From Blastomyces gilchristii SLH14081 (Eukaryota > Ascomycota > Eurotiomycetes > Onygenales > Ajellomycetaceae): a stretch of 64,000 nucleotides of DNA. Within the stretch, counting starts at the first letter, position 1. Each line of letters opens with the position of its first letter. Below, piece after piece: positions 47,900-62,220 of this stretch. The notes under the pieces were generated by a model. The model ran no database searches. It was not told the DNA's origin and saw only the letters and a program-made list of their open reading frames with translations. Where the stretch lies: positions 1,987,148 through 2,051,147 of the forward strand of contig NW_003101682.1 of NCBI RefSeq assembly GCF_000003855.2. The letters are read 5' to 3'. Made by a program: the position numbers and the translations under genes.

Positions 47900-49090
47900 T
47901 GCTAGCCTCCGTCTTTGGTGGCCATGGCCATACCGACCGGTATGCCCACTCCACCCCAAACCTCCCCTTTTATCCCAATCAATCAACGAACAGGCAATCT
48001 ATCCCTAGGCAGGAGGAATCTGGGCCGACTCCCAACCCTCATCCAAAAAATGAACAGATTCCCCACAGGCCTCGCACAGTATCCAAATCTCTCTACTCCA
48101 CCGGATGCACCCTAGTGCCAGAGTTGTCGCGGGTCATTCATAAACTGCACACTATTCCTCGCCAAATCTTCATAAGCCATCCCGATACGTCCTCGTGTCG
48201 ATGTAGATATCGATCCCGGCGATGACAGCGACGTCAAGAGTGTCGTATTGTGGGCTGCAGCGTTTTGAGGATGTCCTTCCTGACTAGCAATCGAACATAT
48301 TCATCATCATTATTATCATTGTTGTTATCACCATTATTGGCGTGAACGTTGTCATTGTCACTGCCACCACTTCTTGCCCCTGGTAGCATGGCTTCCAGCT
48401 TCACCAGGGACGCCGCAACGGGATACATTAAGGGCCATGCTGGCACAGTGACCTGCTCATCCCTTAGGGGAAACTCCCAAAGGGAAAGCAGACAGATGCG
48501 TCCATCCGAACGGGGCGGATCCTTTCCAGATATCTTCCAGAAGAGCAATGGGTTCATCTAAGCGGTTTGATTTTGCCTGTTCCTGGCCCTGCTGCTTCTG
48601 TTTTTGCAGCAGTCCTTCTTCCCTCGGTACTTGAACAGTAGCAGCACTAGCAGCAGTAGTAGCAGCAGTAGCAGTAGCATTAGAAGCAGAAGTAGAAGCA
48701 GAAGTAGAAGCAGTAGTAGTAGCAGAAGTAATCGACCATGCCAGCGCCATCCCAACCGGGATCAACATCTCCTCAATCTCCCTCTCCCTAAACTGCCCCT
48801 AGCACTCGTCAAACGCAACTTGCGCTCACGCCTTGGGCACAGCAGCGTAGCGCACGATGTCAAACAAGTCGCGCAGCACGCTGCCATACTTGCGCGTTTC
48901 CAGCGCAGCGCATTTTCGCTGCAGAATGGAGCGCAGGATGGAGAGGCCGTTGGCGCCTGTGCTGAAGGTAGCATGGCAGAAGCGGGTGGATTGGATTGGG
49001 GAAAATAGGCTGGTGAAATCGGAGAGCGAGGTGGATTAGATAGGCGATTTCGGGCGGGAGGGAGGCTAGGTTTGTTGCTGGTGGTGGCAT
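47900..49090 (-). pseudogene. Broken conserved fungal gene of unknown function
   Basis: Minus-strand protein-like blocks occur in three frames. 49090 to about 49030 reads NLASLPPEIAYLIHLAL; about 49028-48835 reads FSTGANGLSILRSIL and YGSVLRDLFDIVRYAAVPK. From 48800 comes IEEMLIPVGMALAW, then a Ser/Thr/Ala run encoded by the AGC/AGT repeat at 48640-48740. Another frame at about 48520-48250 reads WEFPLRDEQVTVPAWPLMY and LVKLEAMLPGA, and at about 48225-48005 IDIYIDTRTYRDGL and ILCEACGESVHFLDEGW with TGA and TAG where Trp or Gln would fit. At least two frameshifts are needed. One stop pair could be a 42-nt intron. I do not recognise the family. Confidence 0.5.
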
Positions 49091-50038
49091 GGTTTGATCT
49101 AAGACTAGTGGGGGGGCTGGGGATGGGAGAGGAGAGGCACTGGGTTTGTATTTATCCCCTGCGGAGATTTATTCTTAATTAATTACAATTTATATTAATT
49201 GCGAATGAGCGATGTCCAGTTTAACAATAGCTACCCGCTCGGAATTGGAACAAGGAGTAGTTATGTTAAGAATGAGTATCAACGACTTTCGAACTCGGGG
49301 TCAAGGGTGATTAGGGGCGACCACAATGTCACAATTAAGTGCTTAAGATTTTCGTCCTCTTGAAGCCCGTCAACTAGTTACGCTTATTATTACCTGGTCA
49401 AGTTTTACCAGATGCTCTGCTAGCTGGCCCAGCCTTGAATTATTCCTATGCTAGACTGCAAAACCCGCAACTGTATAAAACGGATAGAACAAATGGAAAG
49501 GAACATGCAACAAAGGGGAAACAGAGAAGAGAAGGGAGAAAAGAAAAAAAGACAGAAAAGAAAAAGAAAAGAAAAAGAAAAGAAAAGAAAAAGAAAAGAA
49601 AAGAAAAAAGAAAGAAATACGGACCGGGATACAAGGTCATAGGGAAAATAACGAAAAATCGATTAGAAAAAATTGTACACCAAACAGGCATAACTAAAAT
49701 AATTAACCATGCAAGAATAAAAGAAAATTTAATAAAAAAAGGAAAAACCAGCCATTTGGTTCCATCAAAATCGGATCTTTTAGAGCCATGATATATTCAT
49801 GTACTTCTTTCAAATGATCTGTATCTGTCTGCCATGTCTGCCCGCAGCCCGCACTCACTCAAAAAACGCCGTTTGCTAGACTCAATGTGTGACGACGTGG
49901 GGTTGTGAGAAAATGGGAAGGGCCGGAAGGAGGAGGGGTGGTAGCTTTGTGTCTTCTTCATTTTTCTTCTTCGTGTTTTATTTTCTTGCGTACATGTGAA
50001 AGACAAAAAAAAAAGAACAAAGAACACTGTGTCACCGC
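49091..50038. other. Spacer with purine-rich AAAAG tract
   Basis: About 49500-49620 is a nearly pure purine tract of AAAG/AAAAG units, giving a spurious Lys/Glu/Arg-rich frame. The rest, including the likely 3' UTR of the MAP kinase, shows no gene. Confidence 0.6.
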
Positions 50039-51456
<1,418 letters not shown>

Positions 51457-54141
51457 CCTGATGGTGCTAGATCCTGATGACTAAACCCAGTAGGTTAGCA
51501 GTCGGAATTGTGACGAAAGTGGGACATTAACGAAGGAGAGATCAAGGTCGGGCAGCCGTAGGCAAAAAGCCGATTTAAAATAAGCAGATCGAGCGCAGTT
51601 GTTAAATCAAGAAGTTCATAGTGACAAATCACGGGGTAAAATTGAACAATGGTAGCAGAGCTTAACGTGAGTGGGAATATCTGCGAAGCCTGAAACCGAA
51701 GGTAAAGAAAGACAATTAGAGCGAGTCTATGCAGAGGACAATGGGAACTTGCCCCAAATACAGTCTTCAAACGCGTCACAAGGCATTTGGTATATTTGTT
51801 TAGCCACTGCGGGACCCACAAGCTTCGCTGTAGCTGATTCATACTGCGAAATAGCTGTGTGCAGAGGCACAAACTGGGGAGGAGGGGGGGGAATAGAAGG
51901 CTCAAAGAACAAAAGACATGACAGGCAAAGCAAAAAGAAATATCAAAGAAAAAAGAAAGATAACTGAAAGAATTCTGGCATGAACAATGAACTCTTTCAA
52001 ACATGAGTGCACAGATCAAGGAGTAATTTGAAGGTGAATAGCAAGTTGAGAGAACTGTCTTACACTTTCTCACGCAGAGTCAACGCTGCAACTCTGCTGA
52101 TCCTCAGTTCCTTCTAGAGATATAATTGTGATTTCCTGTTTGCAACACTGCCTGAATTGATATTAAGTTCAACAGGCCAGTTGTTTGTTGTCTTTTCTTA
52201 TATGTGAATAGAATAGGGTATTTAGGAGGAGAAGTCCCTGGGAGGATGTGAGATAGTTAGAAGCGGCAAGATATCACCAGGACTGAGACCTTGTTTTACT
52301 ATGATATATAACGCAGATCGGACGAATGCGACTGGATATATGGATGTATGGATGTATGGATCGAGTTTGGGGATATACCGTAGGGGAAAAAGCCGTGGAA
52401 TTCGAGTGTCAAGGAAGACCCGCGAACGAGGGGGGTAATCGAGAGAGGGGAAACTGCTGATGGTGAATATGGCCTGGAGAACTACCTCTAGTTAGTTATT
52501 GTGGCCGTGAATGGATGGCAGCAATCTACCGTGACAGGATGGCGGGGAGAAAGGACAGAGAGGAAATGTTTCATGGTCATACCTGACTGTGTTGCTCGGT
52601 CTGCGTTGATATTGTGAGAGGAATAAATATTTACTCGATTGGGCGAGTCGTGGAGGGGGACGACGATAGGCTCGACTAGCGCTGGATACGATACCGAGAT
52701 GGCCAAATAATACCCAAATTGACACAGTTGCCAGTCGTGAGGTGTGATATCTTGCCTTATCACAAGTATTCTGGAGGGTTTTCAACTATTGCACGGGGTT
52801 GATGGCGCCGATGCGGTCTGGAAGAGGTCGCATAAATAAACATGTAGTCCAAAGTCCAACAAGGGGCATGAAATAGTTGTTAGTTACCCGCCCACACACG
52901 CTGTTCCCAAAAGGCCGCAGCAGAAAAAAAATAATTAGCTAACCGTCTAGATACTTAAACGGGTGTCCAGCTAATAATATGAATAACATCAAACAGCAAC
53001 AGGAGAACGAGCAACATGCGGCGGGCGCGGGCGGTTATTCAGAGCGTGGTGGGGCAGACATCTCACACCAAAAACCATACCATACCACCGCACACTACAC
53101 ACCACACTACAACACCACACCACACCACACCACACTCCACACACCGCACCAGCCCCAATGCAGTCCTCAATAGAACAACGCCGTTGTATCTAACAAAGGC
53201 ACAGCAGAACAACACTTGCTGCCAGCACGCGAATAATCGCCCCCAAACGACACGCTTCCTAGCAAGCCCAGACGGAACCCCAGGCCCATACTCCATCTTA
53301 CCCAAACCATGCCCTGATCCTGATCACACCTGTTGGCTTTTGGACCCCTACTCCCCTACACTAGTTACTCTACTCCCGCCCAATCTGCTCCGTGTCCGAG
53401 AAGTTAAAGACCAGCAGAAAATCATGATAATAATGGGGGCGGATGTTCCGCGATGCCATTCGACCTGTGGATTCAGCCGGCAAGCTAGCATTTGGCCCAA
53501 TCGCGGGTCCGAAAACACACCACTTGGGACGCTGGGAGCGGGGGAAAACCGTCAATCATCGACATCGGATGGACAAATTTTTATATGACTTGCGACAATT
53601 AAGTACCTAACAGTTCCTTAAAATATTAAGATGCTCCGCTCCCGGGAAAACTTGAACTTTTTTACGGAGTTATCCTGTACTAGCTCTCGCCCCTTGGACT
53701 ATGTTCGAGAAAACCTATTTATATCCTGAAACTCCCAACCCCTCCTCCATTCGCAACAGGGACTAGCCAGGAGAATAATGAACAGGAATTCTGAATTAAG
53801 CAGCTGGTTTTGAACAGCTCTGTCGATCGATACACTTACGTGTTTGTGTCCCTTTTTCTTCTATCTCTCCAAACACCGGCGTGCGTCTTCGCTAGAGGCA
53901 ATGCAAAATCGGGAAAAAAATGTGTCCACGCATCCAGCGATATTCTCCTATTTTGGACCTGAAGTTTTCGTAGCTGATGAAAGCCAGAGCATTCAGAGGA
54001 TAAATAGATGAAACAGCGCGGTGCCTCCCCCATACAAAAGGATAATGAATGCGTTCCAGACACTCAAGTTTACTTTTTGGACCCAAGGAAGAACACACTG
54101 AACAAAAATATTAGCAGGGCAAATCTTGTTACTAGTAAAAC
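51457..54141. other. Long upstream region of mpkB
   Basis: About 2.7 kb without a supported coding gene. Presumably holds the mpkB promoter and 5' leader; a long leader with an intron is possible but was not resolved. Contains a GGAT/GTAT-like short repeat near 52345-52365 and an ACCAC/CACAC tract at about 53079-53145. Minus frames at 51495-52073 and plus frames at 53016-53588 are low complexity or lack domains. Confidence 0.5.
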
Positions 54142-54243
54142 GGTCTTGTGGTCTAGTGGTATGATTCTCGCTTCGGGTTTGCCCGATTAAGTGCACTTAA
54201 TCTGATATGCGAGAGGCCCCGCGTTCGAGTCGCGGCAAGACCC
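54142..54243 (+). tRNA. tRNA-Pro(CGG) with 30-nt intron
   Basis: Acceptor stem GGTCTTG pairs with CAAGACC (54236-54242), discriminator C. D-arm TGGTCTAGTGGTATGA. Anticodon stem CTCGC (54167-54171) pairs with GCGAG (54209-54213), 7-nt loop with anticodon CGG. An intron between positions 37 and 38 spans 54178-54207. The T-arm has loop TTCGAGT. The mature part is 72 nt. A T7 terminator follows at about 54253. Confidence 0.95.
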
Positions 54244-54717
54244 TGTTGATCTGTTTTTTTCTAACTCTTTTTTTTTTACTGTTCTTCATTGTTATGATTC
54301 TTTTTCTTTGTCTTTTTTTTCTTTCTTTTTAAATTCATTTTTGGTTTGTTTATAACTTTCCGCTCCTTTACTTCTTTCCTCTTGTTTTAATGTAAATACA
54401 AAAAATGTTCTTTCAAGACGGGTTTGTGAGTACTTTTGAGGACAAAATATACGTTCATTGCATGAGGGGTTAATCTTGTTTCACTTGGGAAAAGTTATTA
54501 TATCCCTTCGAAGGTTAGAACTGGGTTATATATAACTTGGTGAAAAGGAAAGAAATTAACATTGGAACAGGAATGTATTTTTTCATCTTCGAATGCGGAA
54601 TATGATTTTGATTAATTAGCCTGGAGGATTATGACGACGAGACGGAGGGAATTGCCCCCTCCCCCCCTCTCTCTCACACACATAAAACATGATGTATGAT
54701 TATCAACTCTCGTCCCT
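54244..54717. other. Spacer between tRNA-Pro and sec24
   Basis: T-rich sequence just after the tRNA, then AT-rich 3' flank of sec24. Nothing coding seen. Confidence 0.6.
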
Positions 54718-57700
54718 TTACTGCATAATCTGTAAATTCCGAAAAAAAAGTCACAAGTTAGTTAGCTCAACATGGAAGCTATGAAAGGGAAGAAAATAAA
54801 CGAAGAACAAGAGTAAAGAACAATGACAACAGAGAAGATGCATGATAGGGTAGGACCAAGAAAATCAAGGTCATACCTTCTCCCGCAACGATCCCATCCA
54901 TTGCGGCAAACTGACTCCCTGGTCAGCCCGATCCTCAACCAACATAGTCTGCGCCCATAGGCGCAATCCAGGCTCCCCATCCTCCTTCACAACATAAAGG
55001 TGGGGAACAACAATGCTACCAACGCCACGAGATTGCTTATCGCGACTCTTTTGCACGACGGCGCGCACCCGCTCGTTGAAATCGTTCTCCAGTTCAGGTA
55101 AGAATTGCTTTCCGACCATCACATGTGTCCTATCGGCGATGCCAAAGACATCCAAGAGCAACTGTGGAACAGCGTCGCGGCCGACCCAGAGGAATTGCGT
55201 CTGCCCATCGTCGATGAGGTAGAGGCCATATGGCACGAGGCGCTCGGATGATAGGTTACAAGGGGGTGGTAGGGTGATTTCACCGGTCTTCTCATCGGGT
55301 ACGCCAGCATTGTCGGGCATATCGTGAAGCGAGTATAGTTTCGGGTAGATATACTGGATCAGAAGAGGGAGTGGTAGCGTGGAAAGGAGGCAAAGGGCCG
55401 CCGATCGCATATCCGTTGGGATCTGAGTAGATTTTCGAAGGCCGATCTATTGACGTTTGGTTAGTTCGTGACTTGTGGTTATAGGGCTAAGGACATATGT
55501 GTTCTTACATTTTTCATTAGTGCCAGGAATAGAACCGGCAATCCTCGTAGATTAGCGGGGAACTGCAACCCTCCACCTCCAACACTTCCGCCCGCCAACT
55601 CCTTTCTATATGTTGACAATAGCTCTACAATTTTGGACTGAAGTGCGTCACGTGCTTGATCAAGACCGCTACCAAGAGTACGTTCGACAGCCTTATGGCT
55701 GAAGTAGGTCGCGATCGCCGATTGGTCTGCTGAAGCATAGACATCCGCGAGAGACTGCGTAGTGGGTAGGGCCAATGTAATGACTCTAATCCTTCGTTCT
55801 CCATTGCAGGTTGTATGAAGGACAGCCGCCTGCAAGCAAATTACCGGTTTCGTGACGGTTTCATCGATGGCCACCTCCACAACATATGCTTGGTCACGGG
55901 GAAAAGCGGGGAACGCGCAGAGATCTGAGCTTCTGTTGAAGAAATTGCCGTAGAAAGTGCTCATTCTTAAACCGGTCGTGGCGCGCACACGCAACACAGC
56001 TTCCAGGCCGATTTCTGCTGAAAGATAGTCCGAGAACTCCTTGGCGAACTTGATTGCATCTTCGCTTCGGGCAGCATTCCAGCCAGGGTAGAAGTATGTT
56101 TGGCCGCCGGTGTATCTGGGGAGGTTGCTAAGCGATGCTACATCCTGGTACTGCGAAGAAAACAGGAACATATCCACGGAAATCTGTTGCTTCGAACACT
56201 CGACGGCAAAGCTTTTGTAAAAGCTGTTACCTGTCTGTAGCAAAGTGTTCTCCTTGCTAGTTCCAAGCGCTTTCTTGTCCTCTCTCACTTCAAGACTTCC
56301 GAAACCCACATTGGGAAGCGACGCTGTCAATACCGTTATCTTTCCGCCAACAGGGGCGATAAGTTTGTGGCCGGCTCGAAGGGCCGAACCCATACATGAA
56401 CCATTGTTCTGCGTATTTTGGAACATTTCTTGCAGTTTATCCAGGAACAGTTCAATGTTTTCGCGACAATCTGTGAGTGTGACTAATAGATCTCCAGGAA
56501 TTGGGAGGAAAGGTTCGTCCAAATCGCTAACAACCAACATGCCCGGGTCCGAATTCTCCGAGCCATCTCTTGGTATAGTGAAGTAATGGAGACTAGAATC
56601 CACAGCAACAAAACCAAGCCTGGTTCGACGATCTGCGTTGGGTATTCTATCAAGGCTTTCGCGGATGCAGCGTGCGCTGGTGGCCAAAAGCCCGCTGGTG
56701 ACAGATGCGAAACTGACATCGATCAAAAACAGGTAAACGAGGGGCTGTGGTGGTCGGACCATATATTCCTGAGGCGCCACAAACTCCACAACAGAATGGT
56801 TTAGCTCTGGTCTTTGCCATCTATCAAGGGCCTTTTGCGAGGCTGCGTCCCAATCAAATGCTTGAGGAACGTCATTGGTAAGGCTGCACATGTTGCAGCG
56901 CCAGCGATGACCGTGGTCAAGAAACGTGACGAAAGGGTTGATATAGGAACGACATCGTCGGCATCGAGAAATTACTTGATCAGACACAATGGGAATCGGG
57001 TCTTCAGTGTCGTGGAGGGATGCGTAAGGTTGGATAACCAAGGCAAATGGTAGACGAGACTTTTTTAAAAGAGAATGAGTGGTCGGCACAGCATTTAGAG
57101 TAGAGCGCACATATTTTGGAGGGCAATTCGCATCTGGAGAAGGGGTGACGCTGGTCTGGAACTGGTTAGCCCGGAAAATGGACGAGGTACAGAGGATGTC
57201 CACTCACATTGGGAGGCAAAACAATGGGCGGAGGAGGGTAGTCTAGTTCAGCAACATTGAACGGTTGTGTAAGAAGGTCGGTGGGATATAACGTATTGAG
57301 CGGGACACCTCTTTGCACCGGCATCTGCGCTGCAGGCTGACCACCCATGCTCATCTGTCCCATCTGCTGGGTTACTTGACCCATACTGGCAGGCTGGGAA
57401 GGATAGGAGTCGACTGGAGCTTGATATCCCCCAACTGCCACTGGTTCCGGCTGGCCAACCATTTGAGAAGTCATTTGGGCTGGCTCTGCCCCATAAGCAC
57501 CTTGCGGATAACCCTGGGGTTGTTGCGACGCGGGATATCCGCCGTGCGCTCCACCACCTTGTAACTGTCCACCCAAGGCAGCATTAGGACCTACCCCAAA
57601 CTCATAAGCCTGGCCAGCATATGCTCGTTTCTTTTTACCGCCGTGGGAATGTGGCCCGTGGCCTGGCGCATCGGCGTGAGCCGGAGAGCCTGTGGCTCCG

Positions 57701-57786
57701 CGCTGTTCGTCAACGTAAGGTTGTTGCTGGCCATATTCATCTTGGGGGTGACCTCCAGGAGGAAAGCCTCCCTGTGGTGCCGCCAT
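54718..57786 (-). CDS. sec24: COPII coat cargo adaptor Sec24
   Basis: Cargo-binding subunit of the COPII coat at ER exit sites; pairs with Sec23. Four exons on the minus strand fit: 57786-57208, 57155-55509, 55446-54877 and 54729-54718, totalling 2808 nt, or 935 residues, the usual Sec24 length. The N-terminal 190 residues are Gln/Gly/Pro-rich and disordered-looking. Then follow the zinc finger ([11 protein letters not shown] and CNMC), the trunk with [13 protein letters not shown], the beta-sandwich and helical regions, and a gelsolin-like C-terminus ([19 protein letters not shown]). The 12-nt last exon encoding IMQ plus stop is inferred from a GAG-AAG/GTATGA donor, tandem CTAAC branch and TTTACAG acceptor. 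Without it the frame stops at 54871, giving the ending REKV. Confidence 0.94.
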
Positions 57787-59413
57787 CTCAAATGCAGAAA
57801 CTAGTTCCGGCGGTTATAGGGAGTCCACGAAAATACTCGAACCCCTCTTGTGGAGTAAAATGGGGGGGATGCGGGACGTGGAGATGGGACGACCTAGTTA
57901 GCTATACTCCTATTGTCAATACCCAAGCATATTCGGGACGTTTTACGGGGGATTTGGAGCTCTTACGGGTTTGTGACCAAATATAAATGTATATAGTGCA
58001 CATTGACCCCAGCAGACACAAGGTAGATGTGGCAGAGTTGAATGAAAAGATGGGGTCGACGTGGCTTCAGGCGCTGGTTGCAGCAAAGCCAGGAGAAGGC
58101 GGTGTTGGTGGTGTTGCTGATGTACGGTGGCCTTTATTTGCACTGTTTGGCTGGTTTGACAACTCGTCAATTGCGGCTGCGGTTCTAGCTACGGAGTAGT
58201 TATATGGACCTGCCTCGGAACCCAAGGTGTTGTACGTATGTACTTTTTATTCTTATACTTGTACTTGTAACAGCGGCATCTAGAACAGGGGACAATTGAT
58301 TTTATTTTATTTTTTTTTATTTTATTTTTATTTTTTTTTAATTTTAAACGTTGAGCTTGAGCCTTGAGTTTTCTTAGTAGGTAACTAGGCTTAGGCTTAG
58401 GTTATAGCAAATCCAGCATAAATCCGGCATTACACTAAGACTATTTTAGTAAGGTCACATACTCAGAAACAAATCCTCACTAGATTTATCACGAAAAGCA
58501 TTAGAGATACATCTGATGGAATTAGGGTTGATGCTAGCTACGAGAGGATAGACAAGAAATGCGGGCGTTACAGCAACGCTTAACTAACTGTCCCTACATT
58601 CAGAGACAGAAATATCCCTCACCAAACCCACACGCAATGTTCATTGCACGAAGCATGAAGCGTATCAACAATGGTTGAGAGTCGCATCGAGGACGACTCT
58701 GCCCACTGTGTTAGAGGCTTTCGAGAGCATCGCGAGAGAGACTCAGGCAAAGGTCACTCAGAGATATTAATTGGATTAGAGAAGCTCAACAAGGGATGTC
58801 AATATCGTGTGAACTCAGTCACACTTATTGTTCACCAACAAGCAGATATGGAAAGGAAAATATTGGTTGCTCAGCCTTGAGACGATTTCTTCATGCCATT
58901 CCCATATCGGAAGCCCTGAAAACTGGTCATACGGACGGTCTCATTAGATCTTCCTGGGCACTCCAAGCCGGCAAATTGATACCCTCTTTTAGCGCATATA
59001 CCGTGCTGAGATGGATGGTGGGTATTCATTCGCAAGCGGTCCATGGAGCCACTTTAAGAGAAGAACGTGCAAATATAATGACAGATATCATTGTGCTCGT
59101 GCTGACACTAGATATAAGTTCATCATTACATCATTCACCTTCTAATATGCCAAACCTTATCATTACATCATTACATCCAGCAGCTGACAGCTATTTAATG
59201 TAGGATTCATATTGTGGGACGCGAAGTAGCCGGAGCGACTGCCAACATTTAAACTCGTCTCTCTTAATAATGACATCAAACCCACGATCATAAAGCTGGC
59301 CTTGCACTGCAGCCGGTTATTGTGTTTGTTGAAGCGAATTCCAACCCGTAGTGATACAATCCATCTCAACCTCTGAGTTTAGGATCCAGCGCAACCAGCC
59401 GCCACCCGACGCC
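57787..59413. other. Divergent spacer between sec24 and HHE gene
   Basis: About 1.6 kb with a T-rich tract near 58300-58345. Open frames (for example 58796-59203) have no domain. Likely the two divergent promoters. Confidence 0.5.
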
Positions 59414-60051
59414 ATGGTTTCTATATCTGACTCGATCAAAAAGGACCACAGGGAGCTGCAGGCATTCCATAACCAGATAGTCAACGCCGATAATGATATT
59501 ATCAAAGCTAGGTTTCAAAACCAGTTTGTATGGGAGTTGGCTCGTCTTTCTGCAGCTGAAGAGCTGCTACTTTACCCAGCATTTGAACAGCATTTAGCAG
59601 ATGGCAAGGAGCGGGTAGATAAGGATCGCGAGAGACATCAGCAGGTAAGAGAATGGAGATAGCTATGTTTGCACGCCTAGCTATTTGATAAAAAGCAGGG
59701 CAACAATGAATGAATGCTAATACTGAGGGAAACAAATAGACCAAAGATCAGCTATTGGAGTTCCAATCCTTGAAGCCGACAGATGCAAACTTCGAGCCGA
59801 CAATCAACTCTCTCATGGACAATCTCTCCACGCACATGAGAAACGAGGAGGAGGACGATCTCCCTGCTCTTGAGGACGCAATCAGCAGTGAGGATAGCGA
59901 AGGGCTTTCCAAATCTTTCAAGAAAACGAAGTTGTTCATTCCAACACGCCTACACCCTGCAGGACCCCACCATCCTGCCTTTGAGAACGTGACTGCGTTT
60001 GTCATGACGCCGGTTGATAAACTTGCGGATACTTTCCGCAGGCTCCCTTAA
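59414..60051 (+). CDS. Hemerythrin-like HHE-domain protein
   Basis: Small protein with a hemerythrin-like four-helix bundle, a fold that binds a di-iron or other metal centre; the physiological role in fungi is mostly unknown. Two exons fit: 59414-59644 and 59740-60051, totalling 543 nt, or 180 residues. Metal-ligand candidates follow the family pattern: IKKDHRELQAFHNQI (H...H), the LSAAEELLLYPAFEQHL segment (E and H), and the second-half NLSTHMRNEEEDDLPAL (H...E). The C-terminal tail has the basic LFIPTRLHPAGPHHPAFE stretch common to fungal HHE proteins. ATG 59414 is the first ATG in frame. It is divergent from sec24. Confidence 0.88.
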
Positions 60052-61302
60052 AACGGAATCCTTTGCTTCTCACGATGGTTTACGGTTTCCGCAGCTAACA
60101 GAGGATTCGAAATTTGGGTGTATAAAGCCTGGCGAAACTGAAGGCTGGAAAACTGCTCTTCTGTCCCTATTTTCCCCTTGAACCCCCCTTGAAGCTTTCT
60201 GGGTAAAAACACGTCAGAGAACGAAAAAGGCAAAGCAGAGACCCTGAGAATCTACCAATTTGGAGCTCCCTTTTATGGAATTGCTTTTTGAAAAAATTAT
60301 CACCACCAAAAAATTGTAGCAAGGCTCGTGCCAAACGCAATGTATTGCAGCTCCCTGGGCATATTTTACACTAATCACGTTCTTATCGGGTCAAACGCCG
60401 GGGTTTATTATGTTCAAAAAGGGTTCAAGGCAAGAACATCAGAGTACCGTAGTCGACATTCTTTTGAAACTGTTTAATGAATATATTTCTTGCAAATAAC
60501 GAAATGCTTTTCTTCTCTTATCATGCCCTTTACGAAATGTCATCTTACTGAATCTCAGGGTATCCGAAGCTCGCCGGACCTCATCAAACTCCGTGTCAGG
60601 AACAGTTCCATCTCCGCTTGGTGCTGTCAGACGCTATAGCCGCCATCTCATCCGCAGCAATTCCCCAATTCGTCAAAAGGGAAGAAAATGCTAGGCAACC
60701 TTGCGAATCACCTCTTTCAGTTATCATCCACGCAAGGAAGCAGAAGCCCTATACAAAATGTTGAACACAAGCACTGTGTCCCCAAGCAGCAGTGATGTGA
60801 CGTCATACATCCCAACATCAGCTATGTCCAACCATCCTAGCTCTTTGCAAAAGACAATTATTATGTGCTACGCATATGTCACATTTACGTATGTGCTGGC
60901 AACCCAAAAGTTCCGCGACAGATTTCTCCATATTTTTCAGAACTATAGGCAGGATGTAATCAGCTTTTTCTCAGGCAACGCCAAACACGATACCGTCAAT
61001 TTTGTACCCACTTAACCCACCCACCGTATACTCAATTAGAGCGTGCATCCTTTTGTGTTCCTTGCTTGAAATCAAGCATTGTTGGGCTTGGAGCGTTATG
61101 TGCCCGCCGTTTCCCTTTACTTTTCATGTTAGAGGATCTATGATCCTATAAAAGGGGGTGTGCATTTCCCCGCTGTTTGTATTTGATCCGAAACGACAGT
61201 AACTGAAAAATCAGAATCATAATATTTATTCTTCCTTTGACTAAGTAGAAATTCCTTAATTTTCACATTTTTTTTGAAGTGTTTGTAAGAAACCCGGAAA
61301 AC
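60052..61302. other. Spacer between HHE and SDR genes
   Basis: No supported gene. A 104-codon plus frame at 60701-61015 lacks recognisable features. Confidence 0.5.
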
Positions 61303-62220
61303 ATGACGTCCGCCGTCGTCCCAATGCGCCAATTCAGCCTTAGGGGCAAAGTATACATTGTCACAGGGGGTGGCAGAGGGCTGGGACTCCGCATGGCAGA
61401 GGCGATGACAGAAGCCGGCGCGGAAGGTGAGTCGTACAACTTAGGCAGAGAGAATATTTGGAATATCAAATATATCCCCAAACCTCTGCCCAACGCAACC
61501 CTTGACTATAGATAACTGATCCCACTTCTCCCCAACCAAGTCAACTGCCTAGACCGCCTCCAGGATACGGACTCAGAATTCCTAGCGACGCAAGAACTCG
61601 CTTGCCGCGAACACATCGGCTCGCTACACTACCATCACCTTGACGTGCGAGATTCAGAACGTCTACAAGAAACCATCCGGAAAATCGCATCTCGCCAGCG
61701 GCGCCTTGACGGTCTCGTGGCAGCAGCTGGTATCCTCCAACTCACCGACGCGATCGACTACTCGCCCGAAGATGTGACAAAAACCATGGACATTAATTAC
61801 ACGGGGCTCTTCATGACAGCGCAGGCGGTTGCGAGGCAGATGATGGAATACGAATGTGTTGGCTCAATTGTGCTCGTGGCGAGTATGAGTGGCCTCGTGG
61901 CCAACAAGGGGATGAATGCGCCAGTGTATAACTCATCCAAGGCGGCGGTTATCCAACTAGGGAAGAACCTGGCAATGGAGTGGGGCCAGAAAGGTATTCG
62001 GGTTAATTCACTATGTCCAGGGCATATTCTGACGCCAATGGTGCAGCAAACTTTTGAGAAGGTGGAGGGTCTGTGGCAGACCTGGGAGTCGGAGAATATG
62101 TTAGGACGGTTGGCGAAGCCGGTAGAGTTTACCGGAGCGGCGATATTTTTGTTGAGCGAGGCGAGTAGGTTCATGACAGGGAGTTCATTGGTTATTGATG
62201 GGGGCCACACGGCTTGGTAG
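61303..62220 (+). CDS. Short-chain dehydrogenase/reductase (classical SDR)
   Basis: NAD(P)-dependent oxidoreductase; the substrate cannot be told from sequence. It resembles the mannitol/sorbose/arabinitol dehydrogenase-like group of fungal SDRs, but this is tentative. Two exons fit: 61303-61426 and 61541-62220, totalling 804 nt, or 267 residues, typical for classical SDRs. The cofactor motif TGGGRGLG is at residues 21-28, DV after a beta-strand (HHLDVRD), the AAAG motif (normally NNAG) in VAAAGIL, and the catalytic set Ser in VASMSG, Tyr171 and Lys175 in YNSSK. CPG (SLCPGHILTPM) and the DGGHTAW end are also typical. Start ATG 61303 gives a short leader before the Rossmann fold. Confidence 0.9.

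Noticed and set aside
47684..48225. Plus-strand frames of 73-118 codons downstream of hem4
   Set aside because: No domain; the right part lies antisense to the minus-strand pseudogene blocks.
49435..49791. 118-codon Lys/Glu/Arg-rich frame
   Set aside because: Produced by the AAAAG purine tract; the complement gives an equally long Phe/Leu/Ser frame. Low complexity, not a gene.
53079..53145. ACCAC/CACAC tract considered as telomere-like sequence
   Set aside because: Does not match the fungal TTAGGG/CCCTAA telomere unit and is short, irregular and internal; a simple repeat.
54871..54877. Stop at 54871 as the end of sec24
   Set aside because: Possible, but the same bases form a donor with good branch and acceptor downstream giving a family-like end; kept as the alternative in the feature note.
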